Shown here: positions 11,341 through 23,240 of the stretch, piece by piece
Layout of the letters: each line of letters begins with the position of its first letter
Numbering within the stretch: position 1 is the first letter of the stretch
NCBI GenBank assembly: GCA_011109175.1
Contig: RDEW01000002.1
Location: 1,182,676 to 1,246,675 of the forward strand
DNA length: 64,000 bases
Source of the DNA: Dicyema japonicum
Lineage: Eukaryota > Dicyemida > Rhombozoa > Dicyemidae
Direction: 5' to 3'
The notes under the pieces: generated by a model
Told to the model about the DNA's origin: nothing
What the model saw: the letters and a program-made list of their open reading frames with translations, nothing else
The model's database searches: none
Made by a program: the position numbers and the translations under genes

Positions 11341-12063
11341 ATGTCCCTTCAAAGATACATTTCGACATATTCTGACCACTATCAAAGATCAGTCCCTCGA
11401 ATGCGCTCCAGTAAGAGACCACTGGGGGACAGAATGTTTTTGGTGGGTAATATAAGTCAACCTCTTTACTCTACAACAAATCATGAACACTTCCCGACCA
11501 TACCAGGGTACCACCGTAGAAATATAAAAAAGCATGTAATTTTATACTCCCATTAAGAATGATGAGTACATTGCAGAAGAAGGGAATGTAAATTACGTGA
11601 CCACAAACAACCGAGCATATAATAAACCAAAAATAATAAAAAGTAAGCGAAACAACTGTCCGAACGTTGAACTAAAAAGACAGAAAACATACTATGAGAC
11701 TAATTATAAAAGTGATTATGCCTGGAAGTGCCCAAGCAATAAGATAGCTTATACTGAATTTCCATCTCTCCTCGGTATTTTGTCTACACAATTTGAGGAT
11801 CAACATATTTCCAAAATTCATTACGCGAGTTTACTACTACAACAAAGTCACACTTCACAGGAGAGTGGTCTCCAAAGATGGCAGAACCAGTAAAGCACAA
11901 AGACCAAATCTATATATCGGGTGCACTCTATAATGATTATTTAGGCGAACAAGAACTTAGTACTTCTCATAAAGAAGATTTTGGGTTAAAAAAATATTGC
12001 GAACCCGCCAGAAGAAGAAGACAACAAAAAGTTCAGTTTTGTAATCTTTTGGAACATTTATGA
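11341..12063 (+). CDS. Unknown protein with axonemal-protein-like composition, about 240 aa
   Basis: Start ATG 11341 (an upstream ATG at 11290 is also in frame). The protein is rich in Y, H, R and N, with motifs such as RYISTYSDHY, ERP-like SKRPLGDR, YETNYKSDYAWKCP and YTEFPSLLG. That style recalls small ciliary microtubule inner proteins, an inference from composition only. The frame needs one T removed from the TTTT run near 11540 and one A added to the AAA run near 11876. The corrected length is then exactly 241 codons including the stop. No intron was needed. Two homopolymer corrections restoring one long frame support a real gene; function is unproven. Confidence 0.5.
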
Positions 12064-12850
12064 TCGATTTATTAACATTTTTACTAAAATAACAATGTTT
12101 GATTATGTTCTTACATCAACTTTGACATAAAATCATTATCCTTTCATTATTATGTTCACGGACAAAGGAAATTAGTAACAAGTATTCGGGATAATAGTTA
12201 ATTTTTATGCTTTCTTATAATCATAAGAAGTGTCATCAAATCCACATGTCTTTGGAGACGCCAAATGTCCTCTCATCCCCACTACAGTGAAAGAGTTCAT
12301 AACGGATACCCACTCTGACCGGGGGAACTGGATGAAACTATTTCGAGTATATACAGAATTATTTAAAATAAATGATTTTTATTTATTATTATTCTATTGG
12401 TCGAAATTAAATGGACTCATAAAATGAACTTTATAAAAAAGGTGCCCCAAGCAGGTTGTACTGTATTTGGTTTCGTCCAAAATAACATCTAAATTCATGT
12501 ACCCAGTAATTGAGTTAGTATTCAAATATAAGGCAACTATCGCAAAATTGCCTGCGTCAAAAATTACTACTCCTTTTATAGGGGCTTCCCTCCTTAATTA
12601 AAATTGTTATATTTATTTCCAATAAAATTTATTTGAATTGGTGTGGTTATTGCAAGAACATCCCGTTATATGCGGAAAGGGAAGAGATGATTGTTTGTGA
12701 TGTGGAGAAAAAGGATATGTTGAAAATCAGCTCCTCTACGAAGAAGGCCTGATTTCAGTGATTCGAATGAATAATTGTTGTACTTCGATTATGATTTATT
12801 ATTATAAATTGTTGTATGTTTAAGCTTTAACAAAGATTTATAATAAAACA
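12064..12850. other. Gene-free interval
   Basis: Contains a 65-codon ORF (12230-12427) with no recognisable similarity and no codon-level support. No transposon ends were identified. The sequence becomes RLE-derived at about 12855. Confidence 0.35.
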
Positions 12851-12854
12851 TAAT

Positions 12855-13165
12855 ATTGGACTTGCTCAAGCCAACCGGAACCACTCTCTTCCCATGGGGA
12901 AGTGGTAAATACCTTGCCTGAGATGTCACCTGTGTTGATAGCCTCTTTCTGTCCAACCTTACAACGACAGCAACTAACCCAGGCTCTGCTTCGGAGAAGG
13001 CTGAGACCTTAAAGATAAAAAATACGCATGTCTCGATGGACAATTCATTTTCGAACCAGTGGCAGTTGAAACGACAGGAATCATTGGAAGCAGGTCACTG
13101 ACCCTGCTAAACAGATCGGCTCGCTCATCGCGAAGAGGAAGAATGATCGGAGAGAAAGCTGACTA
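12855..13165 (+). mobile_element. RLE retrotransposon 3' fragment
   Basis: Nuclease segment LDLLKPTGTTLFPWG, then WDVTCVDSLF and an EPVAVETTGIIGS-like block, with frame breaks. It aligns base by base with 30705-31060, for example TCTCTTCCCATGGG and AAAAAATACGCATG in both, so the two belong to one subfamily. The 3' part is followed by an A/T-rich tail. Confidence 0.7.
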
Positions 13166-13439
13166 ATTGAGCGTTTTATTTAAAAAATAATAAAATTATA
13201 ATAAAATTATGTTATTTATTCCAAATATTATTGTGCACATTAATAAACTCACAAAATAAATAAAATTATTACTTAATGAAAATACTATAATTAAATATAC
13301 ATATGGAAATCACTCGTAGTTATTATTTAATAAAGGGTTAACAAAGGGGTTAATTAAAGGAGATGGTTAGTTGCCATAAGTCATACTACATTCTTGGACT
13401 CTTCCAGTATCAATCTCGGTCTTTTTACAAATCCTGAAG

Positions 13440-13856
13440 TTATATATACGTCTCTTTAACATGACTCTTCTTTATAAAACTAGTCATTTTGGTATGTGAA
13501 ACCGTTTCATTGCTGTTTTCTTGTGCTGAGCTCTTTATTCATCTTCTTTAGCGCAATCTTTATAAATGTTCTTGTCTTTTCTAATTGCGATATTATTTGG
13601 TTTTATAAGGGCAGCAGTACAGGACCCTCCATTCATTAACAACCGACGGTACAATAACCCACTTGAACAGGAAGAAGAATATTTTTTCCAATTTTCAACT
13701 TACTCATGCACAGAAGAGCTTGGACGGCCCTTTTCCTTCTAATAGCTACGTCTTCCATAAAGTTTTTTTTCTTTCAATTAACACTCCAAGATATTTTAAT
13801 TTAAGTACATCATTCATGTCCCTCAAGAGGCAGCCACATCGATTAAATCTTTGATA
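13440..13856 (-). mobile_element. Degenerate LINE reverse-transcriptase remnant
   Basis: Minus-strand reading gives KYLGVLIERKKTLW and, further on, WVIVPSVVNE, resembling the thumb region of LINE reverse transcriptases (YLGV motif, then the VP-LLYG region). Multiple stops. Weak but directional evidence. Confidence 0.35.
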
Positions 13857-14229
13857 GTTAGAGATCCGAAGCGTTAGTTTTCTCAGCTGAGATGGTCAAA
13901 CCCGAAGTGACTTAGGGATGCAATGATGATCAATAACCACAACTTAACACCGCTTGCAAATCGGAGTAATTGAATACAATTATTACTAAGACCCATGGGG
14001 ATTATTTACGGATGAATCCTGCCGTTCCTGCTAACGGTATTGTGGAATCATGTTTCCTCTGCTCAGATGCTTTTAGAGGGAAGCCACGAACAACTTTGAC
14101 AGCCTCCAAAAAATCGCAATCTCGAAAAGGGGTGTCACAATCTACGGGAAGAATAAAAATTCTTATTACAAATGTGCTTAATAATAAACTTTTAATTCAT
14201 AAAATTCTTAATTAAATTTTTGTTATTGA

Positions 14230-15640
14230 ATTCAACATCTCTGACAAACAAATTAAACGTGGCGTCATGTGGTCTACCAGTCATAACGTTTCTGGAGGCG
14301 CTCAGGGTGCACCTAATGCACATAGGAAAAAGACCATTTGCTCACCCCCATTCGAAGTTGGTTCCTTCGTACGGCTTCCTTCAACTCTTCCCCATCAACT
14401 CTCAATGGGATCCTTCTACTACTCTCTGGCGACATCGAGCTCAACCCAGGTCCCCAACTTTCAATTCTGCAGATTAACATCAACGGAATAAAGAGAAAAA
14501 TTCTCGAATTACGATCCTTCACAAACAACCAAAACATTGACGTGATCTCGCTTCAAGAAAGCAAGTTGACTCAGTCCGCGACTACTCCTCATTTTCCAGG
14601 TTTCGACTGCATCCGCCTAGATCGCCCGAACCGCCTCGGTGGAGGCCTTCTTACCGTCATCAGAAAGAACCTTCGTTATTCTGACATATCCGCTGAACTT
14701 AAGTCGCTAACTAACGATGGGACCACGGAAATCTCCGGAATTTCAATATCAAACGGATCTAGTGCTCTCAAAATTGCTAACATATATGTCCCTATTCCGT
14801 CCTCTTGCCCGAAAGGATTCTTGTTGGACTTATCCAGACTAAACAACCTAGAAAACCTAATACTTTGTGGAGATTTTAATGCAAAGCACCCTGCCTGGTT
14901 GAAATCACAAACAACTGACTCAAGAGGACTATCCCTAATAAACCAACTCTCCTCCATGACAATCCTCAATAGCCCCACTATGCACACGAGAACTCCATTC
15001 AAGGAAGGTGATTCATCTACATCCCCCGACATCACTTTCTGTTCATCTACTCTTGGACCCAACATTTCATGGACAGTACATTACGGATTATCCTCCGATC
15101 ATAATCCAATAATCATTCGATTCAAAAAATTTCTATCATCCAAAAACAACTGTTTCTTTCTTCAACTACAAAAAAGCAAATTGGGACGGCTACTCAAAAC
15201 ATGTTGACCAAACTCTACTTTGAACATATTCCGTTCTATTGATGAGGCCGTCGACCATTTGAACAAAATAATTTTTGATGCTCGTAGTAGATTCATCCCT
15301 CGTGGAAGGTTCAAATACTACAACGAAATTTTGGATCAGAATACCAGATCACTAATCAGAGAAAGAAACCGCTTGAAAAGATACGTACCTCCCCTCCCGG
15401 GACAGAAATCCCAGACAAAGTCTCTCAATGATGAAATTTCAGGAAGGATCAGAAGGGCTGAAGCAAACAAGTGGGAAAAGCGAATCTGCTCTCTCCCATT
15501 TCATAAATCTGCCCAGATGGTCTGGAAGGCAATAAAAAGACTTGGCCCCAAAGAAAACTCCACCTGGAAACAAAAGACAGACCAACACAGCTTAAATAAA
15601 CTAATGAAGTATTATACCTGTATAAGTCACAAAACCTAGA
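14230..15640 (+). mobile_element. APE-type LINE, 5' part with 2A peptide, endonuclease and linker; RT lost
   Basis: The long ORF (14338-15207) begins with a short leader and then LLLLSGDIELNPGP, a canonical ribosome-skipping 2A motif with its core DIELNPGP at 14431-14454. Directly after come the apurinic-like endonuclease motifs LQININGI, QESKL, GGGLLTVI, NIYVP, LCGDFNAKHP, SPDITF and SSDHNPIII. A frame change near 15150 leads to FNYKKANWDGY and then the linker ORF 15220-15639. The element stops before the RT domain. Known 2A-bearing non-LTR elements use it to separate a leader from the enzyme polyprotein. Confidence 0.85.
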
Positions 15641-15839
15641 CTTGATATCCTTATGGCTTTCTCAAAAATGAGCCTAAAATATCAAGAAAAACTTGAATAG
15701 CTCTTTTATTCTCACAAATTCTTAGCACAAAAATTCGGAACGAAAATTGGAACTAAAGCTTGAATAAAAAAGATATAATGCCACTTTTGATTATTGGGAA
15801 CACCTGCTGAAAGACTAAATTCGTGATAAAATGAAAACA

Positions 15840-16160
15840 CTTTTAAATTGTTGGATTCAGTGGTTTTCGATGTATTTCAGTACTTGAGAGTGGAAAATTT
15901 CCCAGTTAGTGGTCCACTCATTGAAAATTTGTTAATCTCCATATTGACGCTTTGGTTAAACATTGCACATAGATTACGGTTAAAACTTTTAGGGCATATA
16001 TCGGTTGTTGAAAGACTTTAAAAAATGACACGAGTTCAAGTTTAAATGGCGAATCAAACAATAAAAGAAACCCTCAAACAAATTAATGATTTGGACGAGT
16101 CCATTTTAGATATTGTTCCGGATTCTCTGAGAGTTTACTCGTTTAGGTAAAAACTACAAC
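15840..16160 (+). mobile_element. CENP-B/pogo-type DNA-binding remnant
   Basis: Plus-strand reading VFQYLRVENFPVSGPLIENLL (15870-15940) carries the PVSGPLI hallmark of the Tc5/CENP-B helix-turn-helix of pogo-superfamily transposases. A short open stretch at 16046 (NDLDESILDIVPDSLR) may be the following region. No DDE domain or ends were found. Confidence 0.45.
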
Positions 16161-16374
16161 TAAACCTAACAAAGAAATATATGGATTTGGGTGTAAAATC
16201 GAACATTTTTTGACAATATATCACAATAAATTTTGTCAAGTTTTTTTAAAGATTATTATTTAATAAAATTATGATTATTTATAAATTTTAAGTAAAACCC
16301 GAGGTCCGATTGTATCATCTGAGAGTGTCAGATATTTGGACAAATAATCCAAAATTTATATAAGAATGGTATTT

Positions 16375-16625
16375 TCATCGCCTAAAAGTCCCTCTCATTA
16401 TAAAACAAAAGTTTAATACTTTTGACGAGCATTTTACATGACAGTTAATCCTCTTCATTTTGCCCATCATGCCTTCTTTACAACCAGAATATGGACCACC
16501 TTTGTCCGGGCCCGCCTCCAAGTTCTGTATAACACCAAATTCACTTGATGGATTTCTGGGAGCGTCCACTCTTGGCTTTGACATTCTTGTTAGCCACAGG
16601 TTTCCTTCACTCAAAGAAACTAGGG
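16375..16625 (-). repeat. Interspersed repeat family F3, copy 3
   Basis: The reverse complement begins TTTGAGTGAAGGAAACCTGT, then GGCTAACAAGAATG, CCAAGAGTGGACGCTCCCAG and GGCGGGCCCGGACAAAG, matching copy 2 block by block. Opposite orientation to copies 1 and 2. Confidence 0.6.
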
Positions 16626-16629
16626 TTAA

Positions 16630-17014
16630 TAGATATTAAGTATGAGGAGAGTCTCTAAGTTGATGGGAGATTGCTAACAAGTCAGTATTATTTTTATGTG
16701 AAGTAAATTAACCCTTATAAGCTATCCACAACATCCATTAATACAAACATAAATGAATATTCAGCATTAATTCAATAAGCATCCTCATTAAAACATAATC
16801 AATTGATAGTCTAAACTTTTGTAAAGAAATCTAAACAAATATCCTATTTCATCCTCCAATGTGTTATCTACACTTGTATTAACAACAAATAGAATTACCA
16901 AGTTTGTTGTAACAAATATTTTAAAATAAACGCACAACGTAAATTTATAATTAAAATTAAATATATATTTTAATCATATTTTTTTAAATAATAATATTGT
17001 AAATTCAATAAACT
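16630..17014. other. Upstream region of LAP gene
   Basis: A/T-rich and gene-free. Probable promoter and 5' untranslated region of the LRR-PDZ gene; no distinct element could be assigned. Confidence 0.4.
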
Positions 17015-19985
17015 ATGTCTCTTTGTGTTCCTTGCGGCCGATCTAGACCAAAACCATCAATAATATCAAAACCCCACTCCAAACTTAAGTTTGTTCCCCA
17101 TGAAATCCTCAAAATGAAAAACCTGTGGGAAATAAATTTGGAAGCAAATGAAATCTCACATATTCCAGAAGTATTATTATTAACAATTTAGTTACTTTTT
17201 CATAATCACCAAAAACTAAGCCGTCTCTTCCTTTCAGACAACCAACTTAAGGATTTACCAAAATCTGTGTGTCTTCTCACCCAGTTGACTGAATTGGATA
17301 TTTCAAATAATGGTTTTTGTTTGTCATAATTAAAGACTTCTCCGACCTTCCTCCCAGTTTTGGGAAGTGTTCTTCTCTGCAAGTTTTAAAATTATCGAAT
17401 AATCTGTTTGAAAGGTTATTTGTTGTGTTATTAAGATTTCCATTCTGTCTCACACAGCTCACTCAGTTAATCTCACTGGATTTGAGTTTCTGCAAAATTT
17501 ACCAAATTCCTGAACAAATTGGATTGTTTTGCTTACATTAACATTAACAGAATGACTTGTCTGGTTTCTCTGGAACTTAGAAATAATTTCATCACAACAA
17601 TTCCCGAGTCCATTGGCCTCCTCTCAAAATTAGAACTCTTAGACTGTTCATCCATGCCTTCTCTTACTGAAATTGTTGTGTTTGCTAAATATTTAAGAAC
17701 CCCGGAGTTTGTAACTGCAGTAGACTCCAAACTCTGTGGTTGGACAGATGCAGTCTCACTTGCTTACCTTCAGTATTATTCCCTTACTTTCTTAGACCAT
17801 TGGTCGTCTTAAAGAACTTCAAACGTTGGATCTCTCAGAAAACTACATAGAAAGGCTGCCAGATTCAGTTGGAGAGATAATAAGCTTGGTGGAGTTAAAT
17901 TTGAATTTAAATAAACTTTCATGTCTCCCTGATTCCATTGGTTATAGTAAATATCACATATAGGATTACTACCTAATCTAAGCGTCCTCAAACTTGACGA
18001 TAACAGTCTTCCATCACTCCCAGAGACAATTGGAGAGTATTTTATATATTACATTAAGATGTACTGAATTGGCAGAACTGTATGCCTCGAATAACCTAAT
18101 TAATGTATTTTAATAATTTATGCAGAAACTCCCCTGTTCATTGGGTTGTCTCAAAAAACTGAAAATTCTCAGTTTGGGGAGAAATATGCTGACTAATATA
18201 CCCCCCAGTGTTATGAATGCCTCTAATTTAATAATCATTAATTTGTGTGACAATAAAATAGAGAATATTCCAAAAAGTGTGGGGAATCTCACTAAACTCT
18301 CTGTATTGGATTTGTCTGGGAATAAGTATTATATTTATTAACATTAGACTCAAATATCTTCCCACTACTATTAACTACTGTCCACTAAAGTCTATTCGTG
18401 TCTCTGACTATCAGACTCGTTCTATGGTTTTACTACAGAGGGCAGTCAATGACCACACACAGGAAGATGTCCTCACCTGTATATACTTTCCACAACAAAA
18501 ATCGTTTGATGATGGTTTACTTTGCATTTACTTTTAGTTTCATCCCAAGTTATTGCAGAAAATGTAACACAGGTTGATGAATTTAGTAGTAATAAAGTCA
18601 AATCCACCGATTTTGTTATAAATGAAGTCAGTTTTATTGGTAATTTTAGACTGAGAAAATTCAAGTTAGTATTCGATGTGGACAAAACCAAGGTCCCGGA
18701 ATGTCTATTGGTGGGGGAATTGACTCAAATCCATATCAGAATGATGATAAGGTTGTTATTATTGTTACCCTTAAGGGTATATTTGTTGTTGATATATTGC
18801 CAAACTCTCCCTCTGAGAATGTATTGGAGGTGGGGGATAAGATAATTAAGGTCAATGGACGTTGTCTGGTTGGTATCACTCATGACCGGGCCGTCGATGT
18901 ATTTCGGTCGTGCAATGGGAACTATGATTTTGTTTTGGAGAGAAAGGTGTGTTATACCACCTCTGACTTGGGCTCTTTTGAGGATCGTGTTCAAAGAATA
19001 GTGAAAAACGCAGGTTTGGAATCAAAATATCCACTAAAAGTAATAAATGTTGTTTACTTTGGTGGTGGATTTGTTGTGTGATCAAAATGGTATTTTTGGA
19101 CTCAGAATTCACGGTGGATACAAATCCAATGCCATACCATTCTCTTTTACGGATGGTGGTCCTTTTATACTTGGTGCTCCTTCACAGAGTGAACTTAGAG
19201 TGGGGGACAGAATATTGACAGTATTGATATTACAACAGTTAGATTGACGGAAACAACATATGTGTAATGACTGCCTATCAAATCTCTGAGTATTTTCGAG
19301 GACGCAGGTCAGTTTGCCTTATAGTGAGTGAAGATCCCCTTCCATTAGGATATATGGTTTAATGTGTTGTTTATTAATATACAATAACGATCACAGTTGT
19401 ACGTAGTATTGGAATTACTGTTAGAAAGGGGGGAAGGGAGTTAAATGACCAGGGAATCTTTATTTCAAAAATATTTAAAAATGGGGCTGTGTATGGAAGG
19501 TTAAGGGAGGGAATGAGGATTATTTACATAAATGAGACATATTTGTTGGATATTAGTATTGAAGAGGCAGAAAGTATAATAAATGGATTATTGGGGGAAG
19601 TTACTATTTGTGTATGTGATCCTCCAAATGTTTTATTGTTTATTATATTTAGACTCATCTTTGTGTTAATAATTCACAACTTGAATATGCAAATATTTCC
19701 TGCACTTCTAAACCATTAACAAATAGTCCTTATCCTCGGGATAACTATTTGGATGCATTAACAAGCACTCACATTCATTCTCCTATTATAACCAAACAGT
19801 CACCTTACAGTGGTAACCTCTCACAAAAAATAAGCGCCTCATTTTCAACACAGACCCCCGATTTTGTAAATTCTACAGTCTCAACCGATCCTCTCTCTAA
19901 TTATACTATTAGATGTTCATCCTCAAAGGTTAAACATTATTGTGATGTTTGTAGGATAGTCTATCAAAACCTAGAAGATTGTTAA
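17015..19985 (+). CDS. LAP-family LRR and PDZ scaffold (Scribble/Erbin-like)
   Basis: Basolateral polarity scaffold family known from animals. Seen: start MSLCVPCGRSRPKP, a cysteine-rich N terminus as in LAP proteins, then tandem LRRs (LFLSDNQLKDLP, LDLSENYIERLP, LSLGRNMLTNIP, LDLSGNK) to 18350, a linker with the LAP-specific post-LRR segment, and three PDZ domains: PDZ1 (MSIGGGIDSNPY, LEVGDKIIKVNG) near 18700-18940, PDZ2 (FGLRIHGGYKS, LRVGDRILTIDG) near 19100-19320, PDZ3 (GITVRKGG, LREGMRIIYIN) near 19400-19610. Introns: 17171-17191, 17313-17335, 17415-17435, 17526-17550, 17675-17697, 17773-17795, 17941-17963, 18037-18058, 18105-18125, 18326-18347, 18515-18537, 19221-19242, about 19357-19396, 19630-19652. 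Frame breaks remain near 18700 (missing G in a GG run) and 19050. The ends are clear; residual uncertainty lies around 19360. Confidence 0.85.
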
Positions 19986-20500
19986 AGCCAAGTAGTAAGT
20001 CATTAGTAGATAATAAAATATCCAATAATCAAAGTAATCATGCTTAATATTGTTATTTATAATAAATATTCGTAATTTATTACAAGGAATTCATTTAAGT
20101 TTTTTATTCTATTGACTGTAAGCTAATATTCAATTCACTAAATATTAAACAAGGTAGATATTAATATCTTAACCAACTCCACTGGTAAAGATTACCTGAT
20201 AATGGAGTGATATTCGCGACGGTAGGATGTGTGATGAAAATGAAAGAGGCAGTACCTACTTCTTCACCTCTCTTCGGAAGATTAAACCTATAATGGACTA
20301 TTGGAGGATGGATTTGATCGGCACAAGCAGACATTCTCCTTTGAGTTCCTTACTTAAATTAATTAAACTCACTAATAAAATATGAGACCGATATAAATCC
20401 ATCATGCATGTGTGTGCTCTAATCCGGAGAAAATTTCTTAAAAAAAGTATGATTGAATTATTTTTTCAATGGAAATCACTGATTATTTAATAAAACAACT
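19986..20500. other. Gene-free interval downstream of the LAP gene
   Basis: A/T-rich with a more mixed block at 20160-20340 that weakly resembles 43555-43600 (CAACTCCACTGGTAAAGATTACC versus CAACTCTACTGGTGAAGATTACC at 43562). It may be a shared repeat too eroded to delimit. Confidence 0.35.
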
Positions 20501-20750
20501 AAAGTCCTTTAACTAAGAGGCCAGAATTTCATAAGAATTCCTCTGATCACTTCCATTTTTAGTCTCAGCCAAAGTTTTTTTTGAAGCGATTCTTCGTTCG
20601 ATATTAGAAATAAAGGTGTCCATCATTTCTCCCATGACCCCGGAAGTCTCCATTGCAATAGGTACGAAATTTGTCATTATCTGGGAATAAGAAGTGTTCA
20701 TATAAGGGACAGTTAAAATAACATGGGTTTTGCCTGGATTCTTCACGGGG
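20500..20750 (-). mobile_element. RLE retrotransposon C-terminal fragment
   Basis: Minus-strand ORF 20513-20746 contains FVPIAMETSGVMGEMMDTF and ends a few codons after DQRNSYEI, matching the conserved FVPIA-ETSG C-terminal block of the RLE elements elsewhere in the window. Confidence 0.65.
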
Positions 20751-20887
20751 TCATATTTCGAGCAGTCAATAAGCTGGATGTACGAAAGTCACCATCACTG
20801 GTCACAGTAATTTCATAATTCACCATTTAACTTCACATTGGTTGACTTATCTGAAACTAGAACATTCTAAGCATAAATAATCAATTG

Positions 20888-21221
20888 AATGTATTCGTAT
20901 GGTGGGTGCCACAGTGGTTTGGTGTCGGGCAAAGTCACGGGTTCGATTCTCGCTGCTGGTTACCTGATGGAAGGATCTACAATGCGGAAAGGGCTTGACG
21001 AGTGAGATTCACTGCGGAACTGGATAGTCAAAAGTGCATACATACAAGAAAAAGAAAAAACAAAAAAGTGAAGAGCATTTTTTGGTTCTCCCTCTACGAT
21101 TAGTTATAATAACTGTTCTTTACTTAAATAAAGTGTGTGTTCTGCACGAGCGAAACCCTAGGCATTTCACGTGCTTATAGCAACGCGGTAGTGCTTAATA
21201 ATAGTAATAATGTATTCGTAT
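20888..21221 (+). mobile_element. tRNA-derived SINE (family S1), full-length copy with 13-bp target duplication
   Basis: Body 20901-21208 lies between perfect 13-bp repeats AATGTATTCGTAT at 20888-20900 and 21209-21221. The head has a plausible A-box region (CAGTGGTTTGGTGTCGGG) and a clear B box (GGGTTCGATTCTCG at 20938), as in tRNA-derived SINEs. The middle block CACTGCGGAACTGGATAGTC and the 3' block AACTGTTCTTTACTTAAATA are shared with copies at 32157-32460 and 52513-52719. The 3' end is a TAA-rich tail. Length 308 nt. Transcription by RNA polymerase III is inferred from the boxes. Confidence 0.88.
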
Positions 21222-21229
21222 CTTGACTG

Positions 21230-22330
21230 TGGGAAGTCGATTTTCTTCCCATAAACTTCGATTTAATAATATAGACAATTCGATGTACTTGCAGTAAGGA
21301 TGTATAATACGCTTTGGTTACTGGCCTCAAATCACCATTCAAGATTTTCCTGGGCTTAGCATTTTTTGTACAATGCTTCACTCCTTACACACATTGCCCA
21401 CTTTAGTCTTAAGATGGACCTACGTTGATTCTATGAAAGGTGTCGAACCTTTGTCAGTCAGTTTCCGAGATTTCCCATGTTACGGGATCGGTTCAGGAGA
21501 GCCTCATACCTCATACAACCTGAGGCATAGGATAAACGTCTTTGGATCTATCCTTTCATAACCTTTTGTATGGTAACAATTTAACAATTTCCTTTTCGTA
21601 ATATCTTCGGGTCCCCGAGATGAGAGCCGACCTTTAAGGTCTTCATCCGATATTCGGTACTGCGTGGTTCCACCGGATGATCTCGACAATATCTGTTTTC
21701 TACGTGTTCTTTGATAAAGATCATTTGGCCAGGCGGTCTGGTGCTATCTTCAGGAGACGTCGAAGTGCTTTTTTGCTACTTGAGAAAAAGTCAAGATCAT
21801 CGGTGTAAAAATTTATAATATCGTCGCTATAATATAGCAGATTCAAAGTATACAGCGAACAATATCGGGGAAGGGAGTCTCCTCGAGATGTAACCACTGT
21901 TGTCACAATTTCTCGCGACATACATTTTCTAATAGGAACTCACAAAATCCAGGAAACTTTCGAGCAATTCAATGAATTTTCCTCGAAATACAATATCGAA
22001 AGCTCTGGTGGGATCAATTCTAAGAATTGTCTTTTAACTATGAAATCTTTGCTGAATAGCACAATATCATTTATGGCACCATACTATATCAGGTGTTGGT
22101 CTCCCAGTCCCGAACCACTTTGTATTTGGGCCAAGTACCTGTCCACTAGCTCTTGGATCCGATTAAGTACGATCAGGGAAAGGATCTTCTGCTGGGTATT
22201 TATAAATATGACAGGTCTCAAGTTTTAGCCAGTCCGATGGGTTTATTTCCCTTATGGTCTGGTATTAGTACCCCTTTTTCAAGCTCTGCCAAGTCCTTGT
22301 TTGCTGTCATACAGCAATCTCGAGAGTTTC
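21230..22330 (-). mobile_element. Degenerate LINE reverse-transcriptase fragment
   Basis: Minus-strand pieces include RIDPTRAFDIVFRGKFIELL near 22020-21965 (RT fingers/palm, compare GIDLSKAFDSVNRKKL in the 41.9-kb LINE), LLYYSDDIINFYTDDLDFF near 21830 and VGSHLGDP near 21620. The order is right for an RT reading 22330 to 21230. Many stops. Likely the same clade as the 41.9-43.3 kb element. Confidence 0.5.
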
Positions 22331-22628
22331 TTTGTAAGTACTGCTAAATTTTAAATTTTACATGTTGTCTAGGTCCCGGAAAGCAACCAAATTTGAGCTT
22401 CTTTATAACTATTCTTTAATTAATAAATTAATTTACCACATAAGTCGACCTTTTCGATTAAAAATTGACCTAAAAAATCGACCTCCAATTATACACCGAG
22501 TCATGAAATTCAACTTCGTATTCATCGCTTCAAATGTGATGGTAATTACTACACTTCACAAAAAATTCTTGCAAAGATCAACAATCTAATTATTGAAGAG
22601 AATGGTATAAAATGATAACTATGTTAGA

Positions 22629-22698
22629 AATTTACAATCATCCAAAGGATAGATGCGTATTCTGATGTAGTAATTTACAATCATCCAAAAAGATAGAT
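22629..22698. repeat. Short tandem duplication, about 43-bp period
   Basis: The block AATTTACAATCATCCAAA, then (N)GATAGATG occurs at 22629 and again at 22672, with diverged spacer. Lies just upstream of the transposase fragment. Confidence 0.6.
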
Positions 22699-22789
22699 GA
22701 GGATGGAATCAAGATCTGGATAGAAAAAGTATGGAACTCTCGACCTGGAGGAATGTTAAATAAGAAAAGTCTTTTCGTATAGTATTCTT

Positions 22790-23240
22790 TCAAAGCCTAT
22801 CTAGTGGACTCGTCAAAAAAATTAAATGCAACAACACTGATGTCGCCGTTATTCTTGGTGGACTAACAAGTGTTGTGTAGCCACTTGATGTTTCTTTGAA
22901 CAAGCCGTTCAAAGACAGATTGAGAGAAAATTGGAGTAATTGGATGATAGAAGGCGAGAAGCAGTTTACTAAAGGGTGAGCCATGAAAGCACCCTCGTTA
23001 GAAATAATAACAGGATGGATTAAACAGTTGTGGGATGACGTGTCGCTGTCTACTGTGGAACGCTCCTTTAAGAAATGCTGCATTTCCAACGCTCTCGATG
23101 GGACAGAAGCTTATCTGGGTAGAGGAAAAGGAAACTGAAAATAAAAAAACCAAAAAGATGCCCTTTATGACGACAAACTAAACAAAAATAAATGGAACGA
23201 GCTTTTTGGAAATAGTGACGACGAAGACGGATTTTGAACT
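22790..23240 (+). mobile_element. pogo-superfamily transposase C terminus (second Tigger-like family)
   Basis: Plus-strand reading across frame breaks gives LGGLTSVVQPLDVSLNKPF near 22855, then ENWSNWMIEGEKQFTKG, IKQLWDDVSLSTVERSFKKC, ISNALDGTE and a final NELFGNSDDEDGF with stop near 23237. These are the last catalytic-core and C-terminal motifs of DDE transposases of the pogo/jerky group. A GGGTCGACTTATACACCG stretch at 23822-23840 has a partner (TCGACCTCCAATTATACACCG) near 22475-22497 and may mark element ends. This family differs from the 50.5-55.1 kb Tigger. Confidence 0.7.
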
